DNA from: Adhaeribacter rhizoryzae
GTDB taxonomy: Bacteria; Bacteroidota; Bacteroidia; Cytophagales; Hymenobacteraceae
Length of the DNA stretch: 64,000 bases
Direction: 5' to 3'
NCBI RefSeq assembly: GCF_008629685.1
Contig: NZ_VWSF01000022.1
Coordinates: forward strand, 44,118 to 108,117
Shown piece after piece: positions 37,796 through 47,231 of the stretch; position 1 is the stretch's first letter; every line of letters begins with the position of its first letter. The notes under the pieces were generated by a model. It was not told the DNA's origin, did no database searches, and saw only the letters and a list, made by a program, of their open reading frames with translations. A program made the position numbers and the translations under genes.

Positions 37796-38359
37796 ATGAA
37801 AAAAGCACTGTGTTTGTTAATGGTTTGTAGCTGGGTATTTCAGTTTTGCAGCAGCGGCGAAGAACCGGAACCGCCAAAGCGTAATTATCTGAGTTTTAAA
37901 ATGAATGGCGTTGTTTATACCCTGCGCCCAGATGAGTTTAAAGGCAACAGTTTTGCCAACAATAATTTTAATATACAGAATACCACTACCGTCTCGGCCA
38001 GTCCGTTTCAGTTCGATATCCGGAAAGTAGGTTCGGATATTTGTGGGATTATTGTTCCGAAAAATTACCAGATGCCCTTTGTAAATTCGCGGGAGAACTG
38101 CACTTTTGATTTAGCTGCCGTGGCACCGGATGGCAGCCCTTTACCACCCGAAAAAGTATATTATTACCAATCGGGAAATATAACTTTTACCAAAACCGCT
38201 TGCGGTCCGCGGCCCGCTTTTAATATTTTATGCTTGTGTACCCAACAAACCCCCATGTGCGATCTGTCTGGTACTTTTGAGCTTACTTTTAGAAATGGGT
38301 TAAACGAAACCGTAACTTTATCGGAAGGTAAAATTTTAATGTACGATGTCTTTCAATAA
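37796..38359 (+). CDS. Hypothetical exported, Cys-rich protein (possible lipoprotein)
   Basis: 187 residues. The signal peptide (MKKALCLLMVCSWVFQFC) ends in a poor lipobox whose Cys18 is followed by SSGEEPEPP, a charged/Pro-rich linker like those of Bacteroidota lipoproteins. The mature part is beta-rich (YLSFKMNGVVYTL, FQFDIRKVGSDICGIIVP), with at least six cysteines (ICG, ENC, TAC, ILCLC, PMC) that could form disulphides. No family recognised. The opening KMNGVVYTL resembles small secreted beta-sandwich proteins of this phylum. Confidence 0.7.
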   Translation: MKKALCLLMVCSWVFQFCSSGEEPEPPKRNYLSFKMNGVVYTLRPDEFKGNSFANNNFNIQNTTTVSASPFQFDIRKVGSDICGIIVPKNYQMPFVNSRENCTFDLAAVAPDGSPLPPEKVYYYQSGNITFTKTACGPRPAFNILCLCTQQTPMCDLSGTFELTFRNGLNETVTLSEGKILMYDVFQ

Positions 38360-38408
38360 TACACAATTAACGGTTAAGCCAGCGTGAATGTAGCGCATAG
38401 GTTTAGGG

Positions 38409-39041
38409 TTATAAAGCCATGAAATAGGTAGTTAACTGGGTAAAGTGGCTAAATTTTAAGGCATACTTTTCGGTTTGGCCAAAGCCGTACTCTACAAACA
38501 CAAAAGGCACTCCGGCTAAATCGCTTTGCACCTGGTCCGGCTCCGTATCGCCAACGTAAACCGGGTTTTGTAAAGCATATTTTTCTTGCAGTAATTTAAT
38601 GTTATGGTGCTTGGGCATATTGTTTACGCCGTGTGCCATTTGGTCGGTTATATAGGGGGTGAGGCCGGTATAGGTTAAAAACTGGTTAATGGTATTTACA
38701 GGGCAATTGCTGAGAATAAATAACTTGTATTTGGTAGCCAGTTGCGCAATTCCTGCGGAAACACCTTCGTATAAGCGGCCGCCAGTTTGGGGCAATAATT
38801 TATCCTGAGCCGCCACAATGGCATCGTAAATCTGTTCTTTTTTTTCTTCCGGATAATCCGGGAAAGTGTGCTCCAGTACCCTTCTTCTTTCCCAACCCAT
38901 CATGTAATCCAAATCGCTGCGGCTAATGGTTTTGTTAATTTGCATTGCCTTAAAACCTGCGTTCCAGGCGGCAGTATAAGTTTCGCTGGCGTCCCATAAG
39001 GTGCCGTCCATGTCAAAAATCAGGCTGTCGGGTTTAAGCAT
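38409..39041 (-). CDS. HAD-family phosphatase (phosphoglycolate-phosphatase-like)
   Basis: Cytoplasmic hydrolase of about 210 residues with the C1-cap HAD layout: motif I FDMDGTLWD (Asp10 nucleophile, Asp12), motif II LFILSNC, and motif IV VYVGDTEPDQ. I prefer the ATG at 39041 (MLKPDSLIF) to the TTG at 39068 because motif I then begins at the usual distance from the N-terminus. The substrate could be phosphoglycolate, a sugar phosphate or a nucleotide. It is convergent with the exported Cys-rich protein gene. Confidence 0.88.
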   Translation of the reverse strand: MLKPDSLIFDMDGTLWDASETYTAAWNAGFKAMQINKTISRSDLDYMMGWERRRVLEHTFPDYPEEKKEQIYDAIVAAQDKLLPQTGGRLYEGVSAGIAQLATKYKLFILSNCPVNTINQFLTYTGLTPYITDQMAHGVNNMPKHHNIKLLQEKYALQNPVYVGDTEPDQVQSDLAGVPFVFVEYGFGQTEKYALKFSHFTQLTTYFMAL

Positions 39042-39841
39042 ATATTTACTTTTTTGCAAGGATACCAATATTTATATAAATCTCAGCAGGCAATATTTAT
39101 CTATAATGGTGGGTGTTTAGCAAAAAATAACGGCAGCGGGTTCGTCTTTTAATAACCGCCATAAGCCACAACCTTTACTACCCGGAATTGCTTTTGCAAA
39201 AATCAGTGAAAGCCTTGGAAAAGCCTATTATTTATCAGGCTGTTCAGTTTATCAGAAATTAAAATTAATTACCAAAAGATGTTTATTCCTGCCAGAGTAG
39301 TATAAAGTTTTCGGGTAGATAATTGTGCTTAGGATAGCTGAAAATGCAAATATTTTTCTGACGATATACTATAACCAAGCTTGGTTGAAAAGACCTGTTT
39401 ATATTACTGTTATAATTATTGTAAATAATTTCATAAAAATTTTTACTTGTACGGTAATAATATTACATTTAATATAATATTATTGAGATAAATCTGCTTA
39501 AAATAATCAAACTAAAATATTAATTTAATTACAAGAATATTCTTGCTTTAAGCATTTGATAAGGCGCTGATTGGATAGCTAACTTCGGATAGAACTTATT
39601 TATATTCCCTCATTAATGTATTAATTCAGAAACCTGTATTAGCGGGTTTCTTTTCGGTTTGGCTGGGAACGAATATAGCTATAGGGCAAAAGCTACCTGG
39701 GCTAAATATTTATGATAGCAGACTTTCATTATTAATTAATTGTAATAACCATAATTCGTTTTGGCGCCAGTATAGTTACCCGTAAGCTTCTTTAAATATT
39801 TAAACCTTTCCGGCATTATTCACCTTAGAACCAAATTTATT
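39042..39841. other. Long AT-rich gap with one small palindrome
   Basis: About 800 bp without a credible gene on either strand. It is strongly AT-rich with many ATATTA runs. The only ordered feature is the perfect 14-bp palindrome CAAGAATATTCTTG at 39532-39545, which could be a dimeric regulator site. I see no exact TAnnTTTG box. Confidence 0.4.
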
Positions 39842-40645
39842 ATGAAAGCTAAACTGCTATTTTTTGCTATGTTATTAATTGGGGCCTTACCTGTTTTTGC
39901 TCAAAACCCGCTGGTGGGTACTTGGGTTGAAACCAGCGATAAGGTAGAAGAAATAAAAATTATTACACCTACTCATGTTATGTTTTTAATACGGCCTTTA
40001 AACGCTGATACGGTTAGTATGGGCGGTGGCGGTACGTATTCTCTTAAAGGCAATAAATATATTGAGAATCTGCAAACCGATGATTTTACGGAATATTTAA
40101 TAAATCTGGAGCCTTATAAAAAGATGAAAGCAGCGTATGATTATAAGGTAGAAAATGACAAATTTTACTGTAAAGGCACTTTTATTGTTTCGGATTCGCT
40201 AAAATATCCGGTTAATCATACTTTTGTTAAAGTTAAATCAGCTAATAGTTATCCGAACAATCCGGGTATTGGTACCTGGAACCAGTTATCTTCTACGTAT
40301 TGGGGGGTAGATAGCAAAAAACAATCGCATACCAATGCCACTGCCACCCGGTTTCAGATAATTACGCCTACCCACTGGATACGTACCAGCACCCGTGATA
40401 AAAAAGTTGAGAACCGGATGGCCGGTACCTATACCATGCAAGGAAATAAAATATACCCGGTAATGGAATATGCTTCTTTCCCAATAAATAAATCAGATAA
40501 AATTGAAATTACCCAGCGTATAGAAGGAGACAAAATGTATTGGAGCGGTATTGTAAAAGATGCTACCGGTAAAGCTGTTTTCCATTTCGAAGATGTGTTT
40601 CAGCGGGTACCGGGCAAAGTGAATAAAATTGCTGCGGCTAAATAG
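39842..40645 (+). CDS. Exported tandem lipocalin-like protein
   Basis: 267 residues with a signal peptide (about 1-20, ends VFAQNP). The mature protein is an internal duplication: unit 1 (about 24-135: GTWVETSDKV, KIITPTHVMFLIR, GGTYSLKGNKYIENL) and unit 2 (about 143-255: GTWNQLSSTY, QIITPTHWIRTSTRD, AGTYTMQGNKIYPVMEY). Each unit resembles the small lipocalin-like beta-barrel domains common in secreted Bacteroidota proteins. Ligand unknown. The stand-alone gene precedes the AI-2E family permease in the same direction (159-bp gap). Confidence 0.75.
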   Translation: MKAKLLFFAMLLIGALPVFAQNPLVGTWVETSDKVEEIKIITPTHVMFLIRPLNADTVSMGGGGTYSLKGNKYIENLQTDDFTEYLINLEPYKKMKAAYDYKVENDKFYCKGTFIVSDSLKYPVNHTFVKVKSANSYPNNPGIGTWNQLSSTYWGVDSKKQSHTNATATRFQIITPTHWIRTSTRDKKVENRMAGTYTMQGNKIYPVMEYASFPINKSDKIEITQRIEGDKMYWSGIVKDATGKAVFHFEDVFQRVPGKVNKIAAAK

Positions 40646-40804
40646 TTAGTAGCGGTTAAGCTTATAGCCCCATCTTAAACTTGAATTTGCTTAAAGAATT
40701 AACCGGAAGCAAGCAGCCAGAAATTATTAAACTTCTATTTTTCAGATTTTGCGTATGAGCAATTAGCAAAGTTAAATATAGGTTTAATTTTAACGTCTGT
40801 CGCT

Positions 40805-41947
40805 ATGAAAAGCATGCCCATTACGGTCCGGAGAGCAATTGAATTATTGGGCCTGTTTTTTTTGGTTTGGGCCATGGCCATTGGCCGGGATATTTTAGCG
40901 CCTTTGCTGCTGGCTTTCTTTTTAAGTTTGGTGTTATTGCCGCTTTATTATTTTCTGCGCAAGCATCGTTTCCCCGAAGTATTAGCCATTGGCCTGAATA
41001 TTTTGGTCATGCTCCTGGTTTTTGGAGTAATTATCTGGTTTTTAGTGAGCCAAACCAGCAACCTGGCCGCCGATTTGCCCACCATTCGCCAAAATATTAC
41101 CCACCATTTGTCTACGCTAAGTGCCTGGATAAATGCCAAAACCAATTTTTCGCCGGATGAGCAATTAAAATTTATAAAGGAGCAAAGCGATAGCCTGCTG
41201 AATAATGGGGTAAACATGCTCACGGGCGCCGCCGGATCGGCCGTTTCGGTAATTGTATTTTTTGCGCTACTACCGCTTTATACTTTTCTGCTTTTGTTTT
41301 ACCAAAACCTGCTGCTGCGGTTTATTTTTCTATGGTTTCCGCCCGAAAGCCACGAACGGGTAAAAGAAGCATTGTCGGAAATTAAAAGTATTATTAAAAG
41401 CTACCTCACAGGGCTGCTTATTCAGGTAACGTACATGACCGTGCTGGTAGGAGGGGCTTTACTCTTAATCGGGATTAAACATGCTTTGCTCATTGGGGTA
41501 ATATTTGCTTTCTTAAACCTGATTCCGTACGTGGGTGCCTTAATCGGTAATATTATTGGGGTGCTGCTTACGCTGGCTTCTTCGCCGGATTTATGGCCAA
41601 TATTTACGGTATTAATTACCATTGCCGTGGCGCAGTTCCTGGATAATAATATTCTGATGCCGCGTATTGTGGGCTCTAAAGTTAAAATTAATGCCCTGGC
41701 GGTAATTATTGGCCTTTTAATTGGCGGTAAAGTGGCCGGAATTATGGGTATGTTTTTGGCCTTACCAGTTATTGCGGTGTTAAAAATTATCTTCGACCGG
41801 ACCAATAATTTTCAGCAGTGGGGCGTTTTGCTCGGCGACGAACGGCCATCGCATTCGCCTATGCGGCACCCGCAACTCAGAAAACAAGACGAGCAGGTAA
41901 AAAGCCAATTAGCCGCCGAAAATAATATTGATCCCCCGAAAAAGTAA
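40805..41947 (+). CDS. AI-2E family (PerM-type) transporter
   Basis: An inner-membrane protein of 380 residues with about eight hydrophobic segments. The family pattern is visible: two N-terminal helices (about 13-50), LNILVMLLVFGVIIWFLVSQ, a cytoplasmic amphipathic section, IKSYLTGLLIQVTYMTVLVGGALLLIGI, LNLIPYVGALIGNIIGVLL and LDNNILMPRIVGSKVKINAL. The family includes TqsA of E. coli and YtrI/YdiK-like proteins; some members exchange Na+ or protons rather than AI-2, so the substrate is open. The tail (355-380) is polar. Confidence 0.9.
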   Translation: MKSMPITVRRAIELLGLFFLVWAMAIGRDILAPLLLAFFLSLVLLPLYYFLRKHRFPEVLAIGLNILVMLLVFGVIIWFLVSQTSNLAADLPTIRQNITHHLSTLSAWINAKTNFSPDEQLKFIKEQSDSLLNNGVNMLTGAAGSAVSVIVFFALLPLYTFLLLFYQNLLLRFIFLWFPPESHERVKEALSEIKSIIKSYLTGLLIQVTYMTVLVGGALLLIGIKHALLIGVIFAFLNLIPYVGALIGNIIGVLLTLASSPDLWPIFTVLITIAVAQFLDNNILMPRIVGSKVKINALAVIIGLLIGGKVAGIMGMFLALPVIAVLKIIFDRTNNFQQWGVLLGDERPSHSPMRHPQLRKQDEQVKSQLAAENNIDPPKK

Positions 41948-42012
41948 AATAAACATCACTTGTTTAAAGCTGGATAATACGAATATTGATTAGTTAATGC
42001 GCTTACATTATT

Positions 42013-42090
42013 GGTCATCCTGAGCCTGTCGAAGGATCTAAGTTTTATTTTTAATGCTGTTATAGATCCGTCGACAGGCTCAGGATGACC
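42013..42090. repeat. GGTCATCCTGAGCCTGTCGAAGG palindrome
   Basis: 28-bp inverted arms at 42013-42040 and 42063-42090 with one mismatch and a 22-nt T-rich loop. The arm differs in sequence from the GTCATTCTG family but has the same design (GTCAT start, about 25-bp arms). It lies between convergent genes, directly before a normal terminator. Confidence 0.75.
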
Positions 42091-42136
42091 GAAATTAGAT
42101 TTAAGCACATTTTCCAGTTGATAGTAGTATAAGCTA

Positions 42137-42174
42137 AAAACCCGGTAAGCTTTAATCCTTACCGGGTTTTTTTA
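42137..42174. terminator. Bidirectional terminator after the AI-2E permease gene
   Basis: An 11-bp stem (AACCCGGTAAG / CTTACCGGGTT) with a 7-nt loop, flanked by AAAA on the left and TTTTTTT on the right. Suits both converging genes. Confidence 0.9.
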
Positions 42175-42249
42175 CATTAGTGCGTTTATAAATAGTTAGC
42201 GCTTAAAATATTACTTTAGTCTAATACTGGTAATCCTTTTACTTCGAAC

Positions 42250-44478
42250 TCACATTAATTTATCAAGGGTAATAGGCAAATCTCGAACCCGCTTGCCGGT
42301 GGCATGGTAAACGGCATTGGCAATGGCCGCCGCGGTACCCACAATCCCAATTTCTCCGAGCCCTTTTACGCCGAGCGGATTTACAATATCGTCGTCTTCT
42401 TCTACAAATATTACTTCCAGGTCATGAATATCGGCGTTAACGGGTACGTGGTATTCGGCTAAGTCGTGGTTAATAAAGCGGCCGTACGGCTGGTCCATTA
42501 CCGATTCTTCTTCCAAAGCCATGCCCATGCCCCAAACAATACCGCCTAATATTTGGCTGCGAGCAGTTTTAGGATTAATAATGCGGCCTCCCGCAATGGC
42601 GCTCACCACCCGCGTTACCCGAATAGTGCCAAAATCTTCGTCTACGAGTACTTCTACAAATACTGCCGAATGCGAAAACATGGAATATTTTTTCTGCCTA
42701 AGTTCGGGTTTGGTGGTTACGGTTGCTTCTATAAAATTTTCACCGGCCAGCCGCATTACTTCCGGCAGCAGCATGTGTTGAGCCGGGTTACTTTTTAATA
42801 TTATTTTACCGTCGGCAAACAGAACTTCTTCTAATTTTTGAACCCCGGCGAGCGGACCTTCTTTCAGGTTACGAATATGGGCCAGTAATTTTTCCTGAAT
42901 ACCTTCGCAAGCGGCTTTTACCGCCGAACCAACGGATGCGGCTGTCCAGGAGCCGCCTTGCAGAGGGGCTTGCGGCAAAGCGGTATCACCTAATTTAAAT
43001 GTTACATTGGCTAATGGTAAGCCCAGGGTTTCGGCGGCAATCTGGGTCATAATGGTGTATGTGCCGGTGCCAATATCGGCGGTTGCACTGGTAACTTTTA
43101 ACTGGCCATCCGGCGATAAAACGGCTTTGGCGCTGGATTTTTGTTGATTTACTTCCCAGGCACCCGTGGCCAGGCCGTAACCAATCAGCGTTTTGCCTTC
43201 GCGCATAGACCGGGGCTGGGGATTCCGTTTCGCCCAGCCAAATTTTTCGGCGCCCTGCTGGTAACACGCTTTCAGTTCTTTGCTCGAAAATGGGTTATCT
43301 TTACTTAAATCAATATTGGTGTAATTGGTTAAGCGCAGCTCTAGCGGATCTTTGTCTAGTTTATAGGCCAGCTCGTCCATGGCACATTCCAGGGCATACA
43401 AACCCGTTACACCGCCGGGAGCCCGCATATCCAGCGGGGTATAAGCATCCATCTGAATGAGTTTATGCGCCAGTTGCACGTTATCGCATTTATACAACAT
43501 CGCCGACCAATTCACCAGATTTTCGGTATAATCCTCGAACCGCGAAGTTTCGGCAAAGCCTTCGTGTACCACCGCGGTTAAAGCGCCTTGGCTGGTGCTG
43601 CCTAATACTAAATGCTGGATGGTAGCCGGCCGGTGCCCAAAAGAAAACATTTGCTGGCGCGTTAAAACTACCCGCACCGAACGTTTTAGTTCCAGGGCTG
43701 CCATTACGGCTAAAAATAACTGGTACTGCGGCCGCAATCCCGAACCAAAAGCGCCGCCCACAAACGGCGAAATAACCTGTACCTGTTCTTTAGCTAAGCC
43801 GAAAACCTGGGTAATATAATTCTGGCTGTTTTGTACACCCTGGGTTTTGTCGTAAACGGTTAGCGTTCCATCTTCCGCAAGTACTACGGTTGAGGCGTGC
43901 ATTTCCATGGGGTTGTGGTGTTCACTGGGATGGGAATATTCAGCTTCGTGGGTTATCTCGGCCTGGGCCAAACCTTTTTCAGCATCGCCGCGCGGCGATG
44001 GCTCCGCCGATTTATATTCTTTAGGTGTGTAAGCTTCGTGCAGGCGGTTTTTAATACTGGTAATGTGCGGTTCGGTTTCGTACGTAATCTCTACCAAAGA
44101 AGCCGCATACCGGGCCACTTCAAAATTATCGGCTACAACCAAAGCAATCGGCTGCTGACTGAATAATATTTTTTCGTCGTACAACGGCCGGAAAGGCGTA
44201 CCCGGCGGCGCATCTTCATCCTGGTATTTTTTATCGAACCAGGCCAGACCGGGACGATTTTGATGGGTAAAAACCTGCAAAACACCCGGCAAACTTAAAG
44301 CAGCGGCCGTATCTATTTTAGTGATTGTGCCTTTGGCAACAGCGCTCGACACAACCACGCCGTAAGTTAAACCGGGCGCCGGAAATTCAGCGGCATATTT
44401 TGCTTCGCCGGTTACTTTGGCCCGGCCATCTACCCGGCTGGCGGGTTTGCCTATATAGTTGGTGGTAGTATTACTCAT
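42250..44478 (-). CDS. Molybdenum hydroxylase large subunit (xanthine dehydrogenase family, PaoC-like)
   Basis: Molybdopterin-cytosine-dinucleotide-binding subunit of an aldehyde/xanthine oxidoreductase, 742 residues. Features: N-terminal IGKPASRVDGRAKVTGEAKYAAEF, the MoCo-binding GGAFGSGLRPQ, RAPGGVTGLYALECAMDELAY, and catalytic Glu709 in GVKGLGEIGIVGTAA. It is the third gene of a small-medium-large subunit operon (iron-sulphur, FAD, Mo), overlapping the FAD gene by 4 bp. The order and the 4Fe-4S cysteines in the FAD subunit match periplasmic aldehyde oxidoreductase PaoABC. No MobA-like chaperone (PaoD) is encoded next to it. Confidence 0.92.
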   Translation of the reverse strand: MSNTTTNYIGKPASRVDGRAKVTGEAKYAAEFPAPGLTYGVVVSSAVAKGTITKIDTAAALSLPGVLQVFTHQNRPGLAWFDKKYQDEDAPPGTPFRPLYDEKILFSQQPIALVVADNFEVARYAASLVEITYETEPHITSIKNRLHEAYTPKEYKSAEPSPRGDAEKGLAQAEITHEAEYSHPSEHHNPMEMHASTVVLAEDGTLTVYDKTQGVQNSQNYITQVFGLAKEQVQVISPFVGGAFGSGLRPQYQLFLAVMAALELKRSVRVVLTRQQMFSFGHRPATIQHLVLGSTSQGALTAVVHEGFAETSRFEDYTENLVNWSAMLYKCDNVQLAHKLIQMDAYTPLDMRAPGGVTGLYALECAMDELAYKLDKDPLELRLTNYTNIDLSKDNPFSSKELKACYQQGAEKFGWAKRNPQPRSMREGKTLIGYGLATGAWEVNQQKSSAKAVLSPDGQLKVTSATADIGTGTYTIMTQIAAETLGLPLANVTFKLGDTALPQAPLQGGSWTAASVGSAVKAACEGIQEKLLAHIRNLKEGPLAGVQKLEEVLFADGKIILKSNPAQHMLLPEVMRLAGENFIEATVTTKPELRQKKYSMFSHSAVFVEVLVDEDFGTIRVTRVVSAIAGGRIINPKTARSQILGGIVWGMGMALEEESVMDQPYGRFINHDLAEYHVPVNADIHDLEVIFVEEDDDIVNPLGVKGLGEIGIVGTAAAIANAVYHATGKRVRDLPITLDKLM

Positions 44479-45470
44479 GATATTTCCTCCATTTTAGCTG
44501 CTTGTAACAAAGCCCGCACAATAGCCCGTTTGGCCAATTCTATTTTAAAATTATTATGACCGAAGCCCTGCGCACCGGCCAGTAAGGTTTCGGCTACTTG
44601 CGCAAAATTTTCGGGGTTTGCTTCTTTGCCAACTAGTTGGGCTTCTGCTTCCGGTTTTCGCCAGGGTTTATGTGCTACACCGCCCAAAGCTATCCGGGCT
44701 TCTTTTATAATATTGCCTTCCAGTTCTAAAGCGGCTGCTACCGATACCAACGCAAAAGCATAAGAAGTGCGGTCGCGTAACTTTAGGTAAGCGTTATTTT
44801 CGGCAAAGCCTTTAGTAGGCAAATCAATAGCAGTAATAATTTCGTCGGGACTTAAATTGGTATCAATATTTGGGGTATCGCCGGGTAAGCGGTGGAATTC
44901 CGGAAAAGGAATGACTCTTTCGCCCTGGGGCCCGGTTACGTTTACCTTGGCATCTAAGGCGGTTAAAGCCACGGCCATATCCGAAGGGTGCACGGCAATG
45001 CAATGTTCGCTGGTGCCCAAAATAGCGTGTATGCGGTTATAACCGTTTAGGGCCGAACAACCGCTGCCGGGTTCTCTTTTGTTACAGGCAGTAGCGGTAT
45101 CGTAAAAATAATAACAACGGGTGCGCTGCAAGGGGTTGCCGCCGTTAGTAGCCATGTTGCGCAACTGGGCCGAAGCACCCGCCAGAATAGCTTTTGCCAG
45201 TAAAGGATAGCGGCTTTCTACTAAAGGATGATAAGCGGTATCGGCGTTGGTAACGAGGGCCCCTAAGCGTAAACCATTTTCTTCGGTTTCTTCAATTTTA
45301 TTTAGGGGCAAACGACGAATATCTATTAAATGATGCGGCTGTTCTACGTTTACCTTCATCAGGTCGGTTAGATTGGTGCCACCGGCAATAAATTTTGCTT
45401 GCGGAGCGGTAGCTTTTTCGGTAAGGGCGGCGGCTACTTCGTGCGCCCGGAAATAAGTAAAGCTATTCAT
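44475..45470 (-). CDS. Molybdenum hydroxylase FAD-binding subunit (PaoB-like, with 4Fe-4S motif)
   Basis: 331 residues. The FAD site FIAGGTNLTDLMK (28-40) and TNGGNPLQ (108-115) are typical of CO-dehydrogenase flavoprotein domains. An inserted cysteine set (Cys119, Cys129, Cys138, Cys157; RTRCYYFYD, CNKREPGSGC, SEHCIAVHPSD) is the extra [4Fe-4S] site seen in PaoB and 4-hydroxybenzoyl-CoA reductase subunits but not in most xanthine dehydrogenases. Translational coupling is likely on both sides: it overlaps the upstream gene by 8 bp and the downstream gene by 4 bp. Confidence 0.92.
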   Translation of the reverse strand: MNSFTYFRAHEVAAALTEKATAPQAKFIAGGTNLTDLMKVNVEQPHHLIDIRRLPLNKIEETEENGLRLGALVTNADTAYHPLVESRYPLLAKAILAGASAQLRNMATNGGNPLQRTRCYYFYDTATACNKREPGSGCSALNGYNRIHAILGTSEHCIAVHPSDMAVALTALDAKVNVTGPQGERVIPFPEFHRLPGDTPNIDTNLSPDEIITAIDLPTKGFAENNAYLKLRDRTSYAFALVSVAAALELEGNIIKEARIALGGVAHKPWRKPEAEAQLVGKEANPENFAQVAETLLAGAQGFGHNNFKIELAKRAIVRALLQAAKMEEIS

Positions 45471-46005
45471 TTGCCGGATCTCCTTTCTGCTGCATTACGT
45501 CCTGTACCGCCGCCACAATATTGGTATAAGCGCCGCAGCGGCAAATATTGCCACTCATCAGTTCTTTAATATCATGTTCGTTCTTGGCTTTCCCTTCTGA
45601 AAGCAACCCCACCGCTGAACAAATCTGGCCGGGGGTACAGTAGCCGCACTGGTAAGCATCGTGCTGAATAAAAGCTTCCTGCATGGGGTGTAGGGCATCG
45701 CCTTTGGCCAGACCTTCAATGGTAGTAATATCGTTGCCTTCTTCCATAATGGCCAGGGTCAGGCAGGAATTTATGCGCCGGCCGTTTACCAAAACCGTGC
45801 AGGCTCCGCACTGGCCGTGGTCGCAGCCTTTTTTGGTACCCGTTAAACCTAAATATTCCCGCAGGGCATCCAGCAGCGAGACCCAGGGGGCGAGTTGCAA
45901 TTGTTTTTCCGTGTTGTTTACTTTTAGCGTAACGGTGTGCGTGGGCGGTAAAGCAACCGAAGCTTTTTCCAAATTTTCTTTTTCAGCGGTTTTCTGCATA
46001 AGCAT
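45463..46005 (-). CDS. Molybdenum hydroxylase 2Fe-2S subunit (PaoA-like)
   Basis: 180 residues with two [2Fe-2S] clusters: plant-ferredoxin type Cys61, Cys66, Cys69, Cys81 (GCDHGQCGACTV...C) and the second type Cys120, Cys123, Cys155, Cys157 (QCGYCTPGQ, ICRCG). First gene of the three-subunit operon, 8-bp overlap with the FAD gene. E. coli PaoA carries a Tat signal that exports the complex. Here the N-terminus (MLMQKTAEKENLEKAS) has no RR motif or hydrophobic segment, so a cytoplasmic location is more likely. Confidence 0.93.
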   Translation of the reverse strand: MLMQKTAEKENLEKASVALPPTHTVTLKVNNTEKQLQLAPWVSLLDALREYLGLTGTKKGCDHGQCGACTVLVNGRRINSCLTLAIMEEGNDITTIEGLAKGDALHPMQEAFIQHDAYQCGYCTPGQICSAVGLLSEGKAKNEHDIKELMSGNICRCGAYTNIVAAVQDVMQQKGDPANE

Positions 46006-46144
46006 ATATTTTAAGGGTTTGCCGGGAAGAAAATTGAATTTATCTTCTTCTGGTTACCAGTGTATTTTTAGTTGAATATTAAGTTTTACGCTTAGAATAA
46101 GCCTTTACGGTTGGCGGCGGTATATGGGTTGGTTCAGGGTAATT

Positions 46145-47140
46145 TTATGTAAGCGAAACCTTATAAATATTAAAATCTAGGTCAGAAATATCGCCTTCCA
46201 TTTCGTGAATGCGCGAAGTGGTAAAATAGAAATTATCCTGCTCATCTATGGTAAAGGTATCGGGCCATTTTATTTCGGCATCCTGTACAAAAGTTTTTAA
46301 TTCGCCTTCGGGGGTGCGGCACATAATGGCATTATTTTCCAGGTCGCCCAGATACAAATTGCCCAAGTGGTCGAACATCATGCCATCGGGCGCGGTGGTT
46401 TTGCCTAAATTTTCTACTTTTCCGGCTAAGGCTTTTTCATCTAAACTTTCGTCGGTTAGGGCTTGGGTGGGTACCCGATAGAGGTTATAACCCGTGAGGG
46501 CGTGGTAATACAAATATTTTTTATCGTTAGAAAGGGCAATGCCATCGGCGTGCATTTGCGGCTTTTCGCCTTCTTTTACCCAACGTTCCCCTTCTACGGT
46601 CAGCCAAATATCTTCCGATTTGGTAGAGGCATGGTTATCGAGTAAACGCCGGGGTTTGCCAGTTTTTAAATCCAGCACAACAATAGCACCCACGCCCGAT
46701 TCGGTTATATAAATTTTGCCAGCTTCGCGGTCGATGCGCAAATCGTTTAAATAAGATTTTTCCGGGGCAATATTTTTATCGAAAGTCCACTTGTTTACCA
46801 GTTCATCGGTAGTTAAATCAAACTCGTACAACATCGCATGGCCTACCACGCCTTTCATCATAGGGCTGGCCGGGTCCAAAACAAACAAAGAATTTTCGTG
46901 CGCCACTACCGATTGCACGCAGGTAAATTTATTTTCTTCGGGTTTGCCGTTCCAGGTGTTCCAGGCTTCGTTGGGGTAAGGTTTGTATTCGCCGTTTAGG
47001 CTAACTTCTACCACCGAAAAAGGCAAGTTTTCGTGCCAGCGCGGGAAATTGGCAAATAATCGTCCGGATTGACTTATGGTAACGCCGGTAACTTGAATTC
47101 CTTCAAAAGAAGCAATTTTGGTAAGTTCTTTTTGAGCCAT
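46145..47140 (-). CDS. Major royal jelly protein / yellow-family (L-dopachrome-tautomerase-related) protein
   Basis: A 331-residue six-bladed beta-propeller without signal peptide. Family pattern: VTGVTISQSGRLFANFPRW, FSVVEVSLNGEYKPYP, YLNDLRIDREAGKIYITESGVGAIVVLDLKTG, HADGIALSNDKKYLYYHALTG, APDGMMFDHLGNLYLGDLENNAI. The MRJP/yellow family is related in fold to SMP-30/gluconolactonase, so lactone or small-molecule hydrolysis is possible but untested. It lies upstream of the molybdenum hydroxylase operon in the same direction (139-bp gap) and may share its transcript. Confidence 0.85.
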   Translation of the reverse strand: MAQKELTKIASFEGIQVTGVTISQSGRLFANFPRWHENLPFSVVEVSLNGEYKPYPNEAWNTWNGKPEENKFTCVQSVVAHENSLFVLDPASPMMKGVVGHAMLYEFDLTTDELVNKWTFDKNIAPEKSYLNDLRIDREAGKIYITESGVGAIVVLDLKTGKPRRLLDNHASTKSEDIWLTVEGERWVKEGEKPQMHADGIALSNDKKYLYYHALTGYNLYRVPTQALTDESLDEKALAGKVENLGKTTAPDGMMFDHLGNLYLGDLENNAIMCRTPEGELKTFVQDAEIKWPDTFTIDEQDNFYFTTSRIHEMEGDISDLDFNIYKVSLT

Positions 47141-47231
47141 GATTTAGCAATTAAGGTTAGAATTTAACCGAGTTAGAAATATTTATTCTGGGTAATATTT
47201 TGGTTGGTTTACGGGTTGCAGTACCGGATAA

